A stretch of 64,000 nt of DNA from NCBI RefSeq assembly GCF_003259905.1, contig NZ_QLMG01000004.1, forward strand, positions 1 through 64,000. Reading direction: 5' to 3'. Below are positions 35,550 through 44,828 of the stretch, one piece after another. Position 1 is the stretch's first letter. Each line of letters begins with the position of its first letter. The stretch comes from Salipiger aestuarii (lineage in GTDB: Bacteria > Pseudomonadota > Alphaproteobacteria > Rhodobacterales > Rhodobacteraceae). The notes under the pieces were generated by a model. That model was not told the DNA's origin, did not search any database, and saw only the letters and a program-made list of their open reading frames with translations. The position numbers and the translations under genes are program-made.

Positions 35550-36259
35550 GCGACAGCGGCCTTCTGTGCCTCGACCAGTTCTGCCACGCCTTTTTCGGCA
35601 AGGTCCATCAGCTTGCCCATCTGGTCGCGGGTAAAGGTCGCGCCCTCGGCGGACATCTGCACCTCGATCAACTGGCCGTCGCCGCGCAGGATGAAGTTGC
35701 CATCGACGCCCGCTTCGCTGTCTTCGGGGTAGTCCAGATCCAGCACGGGCTGACCGGCGTAGATGCCGCAGGATACGGCGGCAACCGGCGACACGAGCGG
35801 GTCGGACGTGATGGCGCGCGCCTTCAGCAGCTTGTTTACCGCCAGTTTCAACGCGACCCAACCGCCGGTGATCGACGCACAGCGGGTGCCGCCATCGGCC
35901 TGGATCACGTCGCAGTCGACGGTGATCTGACGTTCGCCCAGTGCGACCCGATCGACGCCCGCGCGCAGACTGCGCCCGATCAGGCGCTGAATTTCCACCG
36001 TGCGCCCTCCCTGCTTGCCGCTGGCGGCTTCACGGCGCATGCGCGATCCGGTCGACCGGGGCAGCATGCCGTATTCCGCGGTGACCCATCCCAGCCCGGA
36101 TCCCTTGATGAACGGCGGCACGCGCTCTTCAAGCGAGGCGGTGCAGATCACGGCGGTGTCGCCGATGCGGATGAGGCAGGAGCCTTCGGCATGCTTCACA
36201 ACACCCGTTTCGATTGAAACCGGGCGCATTTCACTTAAATCTCGTCCTGACGGTCGCAT
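35546..36259 (-). CDS. rph: Ribonuclease PH
   Basis: RNase PH is a phosphorolytic exoribonuclease that trims tRNA 3' ends. The 237-residue product begins [20 protein letters not shown], contains [20 protein letters not shown] and the catalytic region [20 protein letters not shown], and ends with the usual [18 protein letters not shown]. The ATG at 36259 has AGGGA upstream. The frame is open to 36523, but the extra 88 codons are low-complexity and overlap hrcA, so they are not used. It is divergent from hrcA. Confidence 0.96.
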   Translation of the reverse strand: MRPSGRDLSEMRPVSIETGVVKHAEGSCLIRIGDTAVICTASLEERVPPFIKGSGLGWVTAEYGMLPRSTGSRMRREAASGKQGGRTVEIQRLIGRSLRAGVDRVALGERQITVDCDVIQADGGTRCASITGGWVALKLAVNKLLKARAITSDPLVSPVAAVSCGIYAGQPVLDLDYPEDSEAGVDGNFILRGDGQLIEVQMSAEGATFTRDQMGKLMDLAEKGVAELVEAQKAAVA

Positions 36260-36319
36260 CTGTATCCCTTTTTTCATTGGCTTCGGGATACTGATGCGCC
36301 GCTCGCCCCGCAACCCCGA

Positions 36320-36347
36320 TTGACGGCGGCGCTGCGTCGTCTTTAAT
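36320..36347 (+). promoter_or_regulatory. Candidate sigma-70 promoter for hrcA-grpE
   Basis: TTGACG (36320-36325), 16-bp spacer, TTTAAT (36342-36347), with five of six matches in each box; 25 bp before the hrcA start. No CIRCE operator (TTAGCACTC-N9-GAGTGCTAA) lies here. Confidence 0.45.
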
Positions 36348-36372
36348 GACCCTTCAAGCGGAGGACGCCTTG

Positions 36373-37437
36373 ATGAAACAGGACAAGACCCTGCTTTCAG
36401 AGTTGAACGACCGCTCTCGCGAAGTGTTTCGCAAGGTGGTCGAAGGGTATCTCGACAACGGCGAACCCGTGGGTTCGCGCACATTGACGCGTGCGCTGAG
36501 CGAAAAGGTATCGGCGGCGACAATCCGCAATGTGATGCAGGATCTGGAATACCTCGGGCTGCTTGACAGCCCGCATGTGTCGGCAGGGCGGATCCCGACG
36601 CAGATGGGGCTGCGGATGTTCGTCGATGGCCTGCTTGAGGTGCGTGACCTGGACGTGTCCGACCGACAGGCGCTTGATGCCACGCGCGGCACCGGGGCGG
36701 ACGATGTGGGCGGCGTTCTGGACCGGGTCAGCACCGCGCTGTCCGGGGTGACCCAAGGCGCAAGCCTTGTTCTGACTCCCAAGCACGAAGCCCCGATCAA
36801 GCATATCGAATTTGTCAGTCTGGGGCATGACAGGGCGCTGGTGGTGCTTGTATTCGCCGATGGCACTGTCGAAAATCGTCTGTTCAAGCCGCCCGCCGGT
36901 CAGACGCCCAGCTCGATGCGCGAGGCGGCGAATTTCCTGAATGCGCTGCTCGAAGGGCGTACCCTGTCCGAGCTGCGTCACGTCATGGGAGATGAGATCA
37001 ACCACCGCCGGCGTGAAATCGACACGCTGGCCGCCGAACTGATCGAAGCGGGAATCGCCAGTTGGGAAGACGATGCCGACAGCTCGGCCCGGCTGATCGT
37101 GCGGGGGCGTGCGAATCTGCTGGGCGGCGACGACGAGGCGGCCGGTCTTGACCGGATCCGCAGCCTGTTTGACGATCTGGAACGAAAGCGCGACATCGCG
37201 GAATTTCTCGATCTGGCCGAAAGCGGCGACGGCGTGCGGATTTTTATCGGCTCGGAGAACAAACTTTTCTCACTTTCGGGTTCCTCTCTGGTGGTGTCTC
37301 CTTATATGAACGCGGATCGCAAGATAATCGGTGCGGTGGGGGTCATCGGCCCCACGCGCCTAAACTACGGCCGGATCGTTCCGATTGTGGACTACACGGC
37401 GCAGCTGGTCGGCAAGCTGATTGCCGAGCGGAGCTAG
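36373..37437 (+). CDS. hrcA: Heat-inducible transcription repressor HrcA
   Basis: HrcA represses heat-shock chaperone genes by binding CIRCE operators and is folded with help of GroEL. The 354-residue product has an N-terminal winged-helix region ([38 protein letters not shown]) followed by the GAF-like and inserted regulatory domains ([40 protein letters not shown]). The C-terminus has [19 protein letters not shown]. The ATG at 36373 with GGAGGA upstream is preferred over an ATG at 36346. grpE follows by 10 bp. Confidence 0.95.
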   Translation: MKQDKTLLSELNDRSREVFRKVVEGYLDNGEPVGSRTLTRALSEKVSAATIRNVMQDLEYLGLLDSPHVSAGRIPTQMGLRMFVDGLLEVRDLDVSDRQALDATRGTGADDVGGVLDRVSTALSGVTQGASLVLTPKHEAPIKHIEFVSLGHDRALVVLVFADGTVENRLFKPPAGQTPSSMREAANFLNALLEGRTLSELRHVMGDEINHRRREIDTLAAELIEAGIASWEDDADSSARLIVRGRANLLGGDDEAAGLDRIRSLFDDLERKRDIAEFLDLAESGDGVRIFIGSENKLFSLSGSSLVVSPYMNADRKIIGAVGVIGPTRLNYGRIVPIVDYTAQLVGKLIAERS

Positions 37438-37447
37438 AGGTTAAGAC

Positions 37448-38005
37448 ATGGCAGACCCGAAGAACGACGATTTTCTCGATGACATTGCGGACGCAGAGGC
37501 AGAGACCTATGCCGAAGACGAGGCCGAGATCGACACGGACGCGGCAGAGCTCGATGCCCTGCGCGCAGAGCGGGACGATTTCAAGGACCGTTTCATGCGC
37601 GCTCTGGCCGATGCCGAGAACGCCCGCAAGCGCGCCGACAAGGACCGCCGCGAGGCGCAGCAATATGGCGGCTCGCGCCTGGCGCGCGACTTGCTGCCGG
37701 TTTACGACAACCTTCAGCGGGCGTTGAACGCCGCCAGGGACGAAAACGCCGCGGCAGCGCTGATCGAGGGCATCGAACTGACGCTGCGCGAGCTCAGCAA
37801 CGTGTTTTCCAAGCACGGCATGACGATGATAACCCCCGAAGTGGGCGACCGGTTCGACCCGCAGCAGCACGAGGCGATGTTCGAAGCGCCGCTGCCGGGC
37901 ACCAAGGCCGGCGACATCATTCAGGTGTCGGGTGCGGGGTTCATGCTGCATGACCGCCTGTTGCGCCCGGCGCAGGTCGGCGTCAGCTCTATGCCGGCCA
38001 CCTGA
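37448..38005 (+). CDS. grpE: Nucleotide exchange factor GrpE
   Basis: GrpE exchanges ADP for ATP on DnaK. The 185-residue product has an acidic N-terminus (about 40 residues), then a long helical segment (RDDFKDRFMRALADAENARKRADKDR) and a beta domain ending in GAGFMLHDRLLRPAQVGVS. Hrca-grpE is a common pairing. AGAGG lies before the ATG. DnaK and DnaJ are not in this window. Confidence 0.96.
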   Translation: MADPKNDDFLDDIADAEAETYAEDEAEIDTDAAELDALRAERDDFKDRFMRALADAENARKRADKDRREAQQYGGSRLARDLLPVYDNLQRALNAARDENAAAALIEGIELTLRELSNVFSKHGMTMITPEVGDRFDPQQHEAMFEAPLPGTKAGDIIQVSGAGFMLHDRLLRPAQVGVSSMPAT

Positions 38006-38108
38006 AGGATCGCGGGGCAGGGGGCCGCCCCTCCTGGCCTGACGATCGCTTCATCCTCGGCGCATCTTTTGCCAGAAATAGACATATGGCGGCGCCTTCC
38101 CTGCGCCG

Positions 38109-40751
38109 TCAGTCGTTGTGGGTCAGCGCCTTGAGATCGTAAAGCGCCCGAAGCGCGTCGCGGGGGCTAAGATCGTCGGGATTCAGATCGCGCAGATGTT
38201 GTTCCACCGGGGACGGGCCGGTGGGTGCCGTGGTGGGGGCGGCCTGGGCGGCGGCGGAAAACAGCGGCAGATCGTCGATCAGCGCCTTGGGCGTGGCGCG
38301 GTCACGTTCGCCTTTTTCCAACGCCTCCAGCACGCTGCGGGCGCGGGCAATCACCGGTTTGGGCAACCCGGCAAGCTGCGCGACCTGAACGCCGTAGGAC
38401 CTGTCGGCGGCGCCGTCGTGGACCTCGTGCAGGAAAATCACCTCACCGTTCCATTCGCGCACCGCGACCGTGGCGTTCCGCACGCCCTCCAGCTTGCCCG
38501 CCAGCTGTGTCAGCTCGTGGTAATGGGTCGCGAAAAGCGCGCGGACGCGGTTGTTGGCTTGCAGATATTCCAGCGTGGCCCAGGCGATGGACAGGCCGTC
38601 GTAGGTCGCGGTGCCGCGGCCAATCTCGTCCAGAATGACCAGAGCGCGGTCGTCGGCCTGATTGAGGATCGCGGCGGTTTCGACCATTTCGACCATGAAG
38701 GTCGACCGCCCCCGGGCAAGATCGTCGGACGCGCCGACGCGGCTGAACACTTGGCTGAAAAGGCCGACATGGGCGCTGTGCGCAGGCACATAGCTGCCCA
38801 TCTGCGCAAGCAACGCGATCAGCGCGTTCTGGCGCAGGTAGGTCGATTTGCCTGCCATGTTGGGGCCGGTCAGCAGGGTGACAGCGGCGCCGTCGCCTTC
38901 GGGCATCAACGCGCAATCATTTGCGATGAAGGCGCCTGCGTTCTGCTGCTGAAGCGCGCGTTCCACCACCGGGTGCCGGCCCGCCCTGATGTCGAACGCA
39001 CGGCTGTCGTCAACCCTGGGGCGGGTCCAGTCGTGTTGTCTGGCAAGATCGGCAAGCCCGAGCGCAAGGTCGATTTCCGACAGGGCAAGGCCGGTTTCCG
39101 AAAGCTGCGGCGCTTTGGCGAGGATCGCCTCTCGCAGGTCAGAGAACAGCCGCTTCTCGATTTCGAGACATTCTCCCGATGCATTCAGAATGCGGGTTTC
39201 CAGTTCGCTGAGCTCGACAGTGGTAAACCGAACCTGGTTGGCGGTGGTCTGACGGTGGATGAAGCTGTCGTTCAGCGGCGGCGACATCATCTTGTCCGCG
39301 TGGGTCGCCGTGGTTTCGATGAAGTAGCCCAGCACGTTGTTGTGCTTGATCTTCAACGATGGGACGCCCGCGCGCTCAGCGTATCGGGCCTGCATGCTGG
39401 CGATGATCCCGCGCCCCTCGTCGCGCAACCGGCGGGCATCGTCCAGGGCGGCGTCATAGTCCGGGGCGATGAACCCGCCGTCGCGGGCCAGCAGCGGCGG
39501 TTCGGCGACCAGCGCGCTGTCCAGAACCGTCAGCAAGGCCTCGTGACCGCCAAGCGCGTCTCGGGATTCGGTCAGCAGTGATGGCAGGTCGGCGCCGGAC
39601 AGCGCGTCGCAGATCTCTTCCGCTTGCTCAAGCGCGTTGCGCACAGCCGCCAGGTCGCGCGGCCCGCCGCGATCAAGCCCAAGCCGCGACAGGGCGCGGT
39701 CAAGATCGGGCACCTTGCGCAAACGGTCCCGCAGCGTGGAGGACAGGGGCGTTTCCATCGCCCAGTCGATCGCGTCCAGCCGCTCGTGGATCACCGGCAG
39801 CACCCGCGACGGGGACGAAACGCGCCGTTCCAGCAGCCGCGCGCCGCCGGGCGTCACGGTGCGGTCGATGACCGACAGCAGCGATCCGGCGCGCCCGCCG
39901 CTCATCGAATGAGTCAGTTCGAGGTTACGCCGGGTGGCGGCGTCGATCTGAAGCAGGCGCGAAACGGCGTCGCTTTGCGGGGGGCGCAACAGGGGCAGGC
40001 GTCCTTTTTGCGTGATGTCGAGGTAATCGACAAGCGCCCCCATGGCCGACAGTTCACATCGGGAAAAATTCCCGAAGGCGGTAAGCGTCTGAACCTGATA
40101 CAATGAACACAGCCGCGTTTCCGCGCTGCTGCTGTCAAACGAGGCGCGCCCCAGAACTGTTGGATAAATTCCCAGATCCGAGAATACACTGCGCAGCTCT
40201 GCATCGACCGCTTCCGACACCAGCACCTCGGACGGTACTAGCCGGGCCAGTTCCGCCCCGATGCGCGCACGGCCCAGTGGCATCACATGGAACGCGCCGG
40301 TGGAAATATCGGCCCAGGAGATCGCCCAGTCGTCGCGCAGGCACGACAGCGCGGCAAGATAGTTGTGGCGGCGGGCCTCAAGCAGCGATTCCTCGGTCAG
40401 GGTGCCGGGAGTGACAAGGCGAACGACCTCGCGATGGACCACGGATTTGTTGCCACGCTTTTTTGCCTCGGCCGGGTTTTCCATCTGTTCGCAGACGGCA
40501 ACGCGAAACCCCTTGCGGATCAGCGTCAGCAGGTAGCTTTCGGCGGAATGCACCGGTACGCCGCACATCGGGATGTCGTCGCCGTCGTGCTTGCCCCGTT
40601 TGGTCAGCGCGATGTCCAGCGCCTCGGATGCGGCGGCGGCATCGTCAAAGAACATCTCGTAAAAATCGCCCATCCGGTAAAACAACAACGCATCCGGGTG
40701 ATCGGCCTTGATCGCCATGTATTGCGCCATCATCGGAGTGACCGTCGTCAT
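38109..40751 (-). CDS. mutS: DNA mismatch repair protein MutS
   Basis: MutS recognises mismatches and short loops. The 880-residue product has the mismatch-recognition motif FYRMGDFYEMFFDDA near residue 23, the connector and lever domains, and the ABC-type ATPase with LLTGPNMAGKSTYLRQNALI (Walker A), GRSTFMVEMVETAAIL and LVILDEIGRGTATYDGLSIA (Walker B), then LFATHYHELTQLAG. The ATG at 40751 has AAGGTGG upstream; the frame is open 18 codons further to 40805. It is convergent with grpE and divergent from the malic enzyme gene. Confidence 0.97.
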   Translation of the reverse strand: MTTVTPMMAQYMAIKADHPDALLFYRMGDFYEMFFDDAAAASEALDIALTKRGKHDGDDIPMCGVPVHSAESYLLTLIRKGFRVAVCEQMENPAEAKKRGNKSVVHREVVRLVTPGTLTEESLLEARRHNYLAALSCLRDDWAISWADISTGAFHVMPLGRARIGAELARLVPSEVLVSEAVDAELRSVFSDLGIYPTVLGRASFDSSSAETRLCSLYQVQTLTAFGNFSRCELSAMGALVDYLDITQKGRLPLLRPPQSDAVSRLLQIDAATRRNLELTHSMSGGRAGSLLSVIDRTVTPGGARLLERRVSSPSRVLPVIHERLDAIDWAMETPLSSTLRDRLRKVPDLDRALSRLGLDRGGPRDLAAVRNALEQAEEICDALSGADLPSLLTESRDALGGHEALLTVLDSALVAEPPLLARDGGFIAPDYDAALDDARRLRDEGRGIIASMQARYAERAGVPSLKIKHNNVLGYFIETTATHADKMMSPPLNDSFIHRQTTANQVRFTTVELSELETRILNASGECLEIEKRLFSDLREAILAKAPQLSETGLALSEIDLALGLADLARQHDWTRPRVDDSRAFDIRAGRHPVVERALQQQNAGAFIANDCALMPEGDGAAVTLLTGPNMAGKSTYLRQNALIALLAQMGSYVPAHSAHVGLFSQVFSRVGASDDLARGRSTFMVEMVETAAILNQADDRALVILDEIGRGTATYDGLSIAWATLEYLQANNRVRALFATHYHELTQLAGKLEGVRNATVAVREWNGEVIFLHEVHDGAADRSYGVQVAQLAGLPKPVIARARSVLEALEKGERDRATPKALIDDLPLFSAAAQAAPTTAPTGPSPVEQHLRDLNPDDLSPRDALRALYDLKALTHND

Positions 40752-40887
40752 CGCGTTTCCCACCTTGTCGTTCCCGCCCGGCATAGCAAAGCCCCGTCCC
40801 CTCATGAAAGGTGAAAACCGCGCAGTTGAGCCGCGCGCGCCGCTGCGCTACGAGAGACAACGCCGCCTGCGAGGGGAGAGTCGCACC

Positions 40888-43143
40888 ATGGCCAAGATGA
40901 AATTCACGCGAGAGGAGGCGCTGGCCTTCCATCTCGAACCGGTGCCCGGCAAGTGGGAAATCCAGGCCACCGTGCCGATGACCACGCAGCGCGACCTTAG
41001 CCTGGCCTATTCGCCGGGCGTCGCGGTGCCGTGCGAGGAAATCGCCGCCAACCCCGAGCTTGCCTATGATTACACCAACAAGGGCAACCTCGTTGCGGTG
41101 ATTTCCAACGGCACGGCGGTGCTGGGCCTTGGCAATCTTGGCGCGCTTGGGTCCAAGCCGGTGATGGAGGGCAAGTCGGTGCTGTTCAAACGCTTTGCCG
41201 ATGTGAACAGCATCGACATCGAACTGGACACCGAAGACGCGGAGGAATTCATCAACGCGGTCAAGTTGATGGCGCCGACCTTCGGGGGCATCAACCTGGA
41301 AGACATAAAGGCGCCCGAATGTTTCATCATCGAACAGCGGCTCAAGGAACTGTGCGATATTCCGGTGTTTCACGACGACCAGCACGGTACGGCGGTGATC
41401 TGCGCGGCGGGGCTTATCAACGCGCTGTATCTGTCCGACAAAAAGATCGAAGACGTGAAAATCGTGTTGAACGGCGCCGGGGCAGCAGGGATCGCCTGTC
41501 TTGAGCTTGTCAAGGCGATGGGCGCCCGCCACGACAACTGCATCATGTGCGACACCAAGGGCGTGATCTATCAGGGCCGCACCGAGGGCATGAACCAGTG
41601 GAAATCGGCCCATGCCGCGGCGACCGACAAGCGCACGCTGGAACAGGCGATGCAGGGCGCGGACGTGTTCCTTGGCGTGTCGGCCAAGGGCGCGGTGACG
41701 CAGTCCATGGTTGCGGGCATGGCCGAAAACCCGGTGATCTTTGCCATGGCCAACCCCGACCCTGAAATTCTGCCCGAAGAGGCCCACGAGGTGCGCCCCG
41801 ATGCCATCGTCGCCACCGGACGCAGCGATTACCCCAATCAGGTCAACAACGTACTGGGCTTTCCCTACCTGTTCCGGGGCGCGCTGGACATTCACGCCCG
41901 CGCCATCAATGACGAGATGAAAATCGCCTGCGCCGAGGCGCTTGCCGCCATCGCCCGCGAGGATGTGCCCGACGAGGTCGGGCTTGCCTACGGAAAACAG
42001 CTCAGTTTCGGGCGCGATTACATCATTCCGACGCCGTTCGATCCGCGCCTGATCCACCGCATTCCACCCGCCGTGGCCAGGGCCGGGATGGATACAGGCG
42101 CGGCGCGGCGCCCGATCATCGACATCCCGGCGTATGAGGAAACGCTGCGCGGGCGGATGGATTCGACCGCGCCGATGCTGCGCAGCATCAACAACCGCGC
42201 CCGGCAGGCGCAGGCCCGGATGATCTTTGCCGAAGGCGACGACCCGCGCGTGCTGCGCGCCGCCGTGATGTACCAGCGGAACGGGCTGGGCAAGGCGCTG
42301 GTCGTGGGTCGCGAAGAGGACGTGAAGGCCAAGCTGGAAAAGGCCGGTCTGGGCGATGCGGTGCGCGAACTCGACGTCGTGAACGCCGCGAACACCCGCT
42401 ATCTGAGCACCTACAAGGACTTCCTTTACCGGCGCCTGCAACGGCGGGGGCGTGACCAGAAAGACATCCACCGCCTTGCGGCCCGCGACCGGCATGTGTT
42501 CGGCGCGTTGATGCTTGCGCATGGCCATGCGGACGGGCTTGTTACCGGCGCGACGCGAAAATCGGCGCATGTGATGGAACGCATCAACACGGTGTTCGAC
42601 GCCGATGCGCATCACGGGGCTGTCGGGGTCACGGCGCTGCTGCTCAAGGGGCGGATCGTGCTGATTTCGGATTCGCTGGTGCATGAATGGCCCGACGAGA
42701 ACGATCTGGCCAACATCGCGGAACGCTCGGCAGGCGTGGCGCGGCATCTGGGGCTGGAGCCGCGGGTCGCGTTCGTGTCGTTTTCGACCTTTGGCTATCC
42801 GGTTTCGGAGCGCGCGCTGAAGATGCACGTCGCGCCGCAGGTTCTGGACGCGCGCGGCGTGGATTTCGAATACGAAGGCGACATGGCCGTCGATGTCGCC
42901 CTGAGCACAAAGGCGCAAGAGGCCTATCCGTTCCAGCGTCTGACCGGACCGGCAAACATTCTTGTGGTGCCGGCGCGGCATTCGGCGTCGATTTCGGTCA
43001 AGCTGATGCAGGAGATGGCGGGCGCCACGGTGATCGGTCCGATCCTTGCAGGGGTCGACGCGTCGATCCAGATCTGTTCGACCAACATGACGGCGAACGA
43101 CATTCTCAACATGGCGGTGCTGGCGGCCTGCAAAGTCGGCTGA
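40888..43143 (+). CDS. maeB: NADP-dependent malic enzyme fused to a phosphotransacetylase-like domain
   Basis: The 751-residue product decarboxylates malate to pyruvate. The N-terminal half is malic enzyme (LAYSPGVAVPCEEIA; GTAVLGLGNLGALGSKPVMEGK; FHDDQHGTAVICAAGL; IVLNGAGAAGIACLEL). From about residue 430 a phosphotransacetylase-like domain follows (MIFAEGDDPRVLRAAVMYQR; FGALMLAHGHADGLVTGATRK; TGPANILVVPARHSASISVK), as in E. coli MaeB, where this part is mainly regulatory. The ATG at 40888 with AGGGGAG upstream is used; the frame extends upstream to 40708 into mutS, without support. Confidence 0.95.
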   Translation: MAKMKFTREEALAFHLEPVPGKWEIQATVPMTTQRDLSLAYSPGVAVPCEEIAANPELAYDYTNKGNLVAVISNGTAVLGLGNLGALGSKPVMEGKSVLFKRFADVNSIDIELDTEDAEEFINAVKLMAPTFGGINLEDIKAPECFIIEQRLKELCDIPVFHDDQHGTAVICAAGLINALYLSDKKIEDVKIVLNGAGAAGIACLELVKAMGARHDNCIMCDTKGVIYQGRTEGMNQWKSAHAAATDKRTLEQAMQGADVFLGVSAKGAVTQSMVAGMAENPVIFAMANPDPEILPEEAHEVRPDAIVATGRSDYPNQVNNVLGFPYLFRGALDIHARAINDEMKIACAEALAAIAREDVPDEVGLAYGKQLSFGRDYIIPTPFDPRLIHRIPPAVARAGMDTGAARRPIIDIPAYEETLRGRMDSTAPMLRSINNRARQAQARMIFAEGDDPRVLRAAVMYQRNGLGKALVVGREEDVKAKLEKAGLGDAVRELDVVNAANTRYLSTYKDFLYRRLQRRGRDQKDIHRLAARDRHVFGALMLAHGHADGLVTGATRKSAHVMERINTVFDADAHHGAVGVTALLLKGRIVLISDSLVHEWPDENDLANIAERSAGVARHLGLEPRVAFVSFSTFGYPVSERALKMHVAPQVLDARGVDFEYEGDMAVDVALSTKAQEAYPFQRLTGPANILVVPARHSASISVKLMQEMAGATVIGPILAGVDASIQICSTNMTANDILNMAVLAACKVG

Positions 43144-43176
43144 GCCGTATGGCATGCGTTACGGAAAGGGGCGGGC

Positions 43177-44052
43177 ATGACAATCTGGAACCTGGGGTCC
43201 ATCAACGCGGATCTGGCGTATTCGGTGCCGCGCCTGCCCCTGCCGGGCGAAACCATCGCGGCCAGCTCGATGCTGCGCGGGCTGGGCGGCAAGGGTGCCA
43301 ACATGTCCGTCGCGGCGGCGCGCGCGGCCTCGCGGGTGGTGCACCTGGGGGCGGTCGGGGCCGATGGCGGCTGGGCGGTCGGGCGGATGATGGAATACGG
43401 AGTTGACACCCGCCACATCGCGCGGGTCGATGCGGTGACGGGCCACGCGGTGATTCTTGTCGACGACGGCGGCGAAAACTCGATTGTGATCCACCACGGC
43501 GCCAACCACGCCATCCCCGAAACCCTGCTGGGCAGCGCGCTGTCCGAGGCCTCGACCGGGGACTGGCTGCTGATGCAGAACGAGACGCTGTTGCAGCCCG
43601 AAGCTGCGGCGCTGGCCCGGCGGCTGGGACTGAAGGTCGCTTATGTCCCCGCCCCGTTCGAAATCGATGCCGCCAGCGCCGTGCTGCCGTTCTGTGATCT
43701 GCTCGTGTTGAACGAAGTCGAATGCGATCAGTTGACCACGGCGATGGAGGCCGGGCTGGCCGATCTGGGGATCGACACGGTTGTGGTGACCGAGGGCGCG
43801 CGGGGCGGGCGTCTTCACACCCGGCGCAACCGCTGGCAGCCGCGCCGGTTCGCCGCGCCGCAGGTTACTTCGGTCGATACGACGGGGGCCGGCGATACGT
43901 TCGCGGGGTATCTTGTCGCGGGGCTGGATCGGGGCATGCCGCTGGAACAGGCGGTCGGGATGGCGGCCAAGGCGGCGGCGCTGATGGTCACGCGCCACGG
44001 CACCGCCGATGTGATCCCCGATCTGCGCGACGTGCAGGAAGCGCGGTTTTAG
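43177..44052 (+). CDS. PfkB-family sugar kinase, ribokinase-like
   Basis: The 291-residue product phosphorylates a sugar or nucleoside using ATP. It has the PfkB N-terminal signature (LPLPGETIAASSMLRGLGGKGANMSVAAARA, here in two overlapping parts) and the C-terminal signature DTTGAGDTFAGYLVAGLDRG with the catalytic Asp. The order of motifs is closest to ribokinase (RbsK), but the substrate cannot be fixed from the sequence. AAAGGGG precedes the ATG. It is convergent with msrA, with a 4-bp overlap of the stop codons. Confidence 0.85.
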   Translation: MTIWNLGSINADLAYSVPRLPLPGETIAASSMLRGLGGKGANMSVAAARAASRVVHLGAVGADGGWAVGRMMEYGVDTRHIARVDAVTGHAVILVDDGGENSIVIHHGANHAIPETLLGSALSEASTGDWLLMQNETLLQPEAAALARRLGLKVAYVPAPFEIDAASAVLPFCDLLVLNEVECDQLTTAMEAGLADLGIDTVVVTEGARGGRLHTRRNRWQPRRFAAPQVTSVDTTGAGDTFAGYLVAGLDRGMPLEQAVGMAAKAAALMVTRHGTADVIPDLRDVQEARF

Positions 44053-44678
44053 CCGCCGGCGAACGGCGCGCCCGCGCCCCAAAGCCGGCGCACCCGCTCG
44101 TCGCGCCCGCAGGCATCGCGGTATTTCTTGTACGCCTTCGCCTTGCTGGTCGGGCCGAACCGGGTCAGCACGATGTCGTTTTTCCTGTAATAGTCCTGAT
44201 GCTCTTCTTCGGCGGCGTAAAACGTCGCGGCGGGCAGGATGGGCGTGACGATCTTCTGGCCCAGCTCGGCCTGCGCCTTGGCCCTGGCGGTCCTGGCCGC
44301 GGATTCCTGCGCGGCGCTTCCCGCAAAGATCGCCGTCCGGTAGCTTTCGCCCCGATCGCAGAACTGGCCGCCTGCATCGGTGGGATCGACCGAGCGGAAG
44401 AACAGCGCATACAGCTGTTCGGGTGCAATCCGTGTGTCGTCATAGGTGATGCGCACCGCTTCGTAATGACCGGTGCCGCCACGGCTGACCTGTTTGTAGC
44501 TGGGCTTGGCAAGGGTGCCGCCGGTGTAGCCGGATTCGGCGCCGGTGACGCCGGGGACCTTTTCGAAATCCGCCTCGACGCACCAGAAACACCCCCCTGC
44601 GACGGTGATCTGCCGCTCGGCGGCCTGAGCGGAAAAGCCGCTGCACAGCAGCGCGGCGATGGACAGAAGGCGGATCAT
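44049..44678 (-). CDS. msrA: Peptide methionine (S)-S-oxide reductase MsrA, exported form
   Basis: MsrA repairs the S-epimer of methionine sulfoxide. The 209-residue product begins with a signal peptide (MIRLLSIAALLCSGFSAQAAE), so it acts in the periplasm. The catalytic cysteine is in GGCFWCVEADFEKVPGV, and the family segments GYTGGTLAKPSYKQVSRGGTGHYEAV and FFRSVDPTDAGGQFCDRGESYR follow. The ATG at 44678 has AGAGAG upstream; the frame is open 13 codons further. No MsrB is adjacent. Confidence 0.94.
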   Translation of the reverse strand: MIRLLSIAALLCSGFSAQAAERQITVAGGCFWCVEADFEKVPGVTGAESGYTGGTLAKPSYKQVSRGGTGHYEAVRITYDDTRIAPEQLYALFFRSVDPTDAGGQFCDRGESYRTAIFAGSAAQESAARTARAKAQAELGQKIVTPILPAATFYAAEEEHQDYYRKNDIVLTRFGPTSKAKAYKKYRDACGRDERVRRLWGAGAPFAGG

Positions 44679-44828
44679 GCGCAAGTCTCTCTCTTTATGC
44701 AAAGGCTGGTTCTGCACAAAGGCTGGGGCGCGGCGCGTGCCCGATCAAGCGTCGGGGCGGCATCTCACCGGATGGTGAGCGTGCGTGACGTCTTTTCGCG
44801 ACCGCTAAATCCGCTTAACGTTGCGCGG

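Noticed and set aside
34938-35861. Long N-terminal extension of the rdgB frame up to 35861
   Set aside because: The extra 100 codons are Arg-rich, antisense to rph and unlike the family; the ATG at 35549 with ATGA overlap to rph fits the known protein.
38006-38108. GC-rich inverted sequence between grpE and mutS as a terminator
   Set aside because: Stem is short and imperfect and lacks a T-run.
40645-43155. 836-codon minus-strand open frame opposite the malic enzyme gene
   Set aside because: It is His/Arg/Ala-rich shadow coding caused by high GC3 of the real gene on the other strand.
43722-44828. Long plus-strand open frame before the class IV aminotransferase
   Set aside because: It is an out-of-frame shadow of the sugar kinase and msrA region with no conserved motif; the true start is at 44829.
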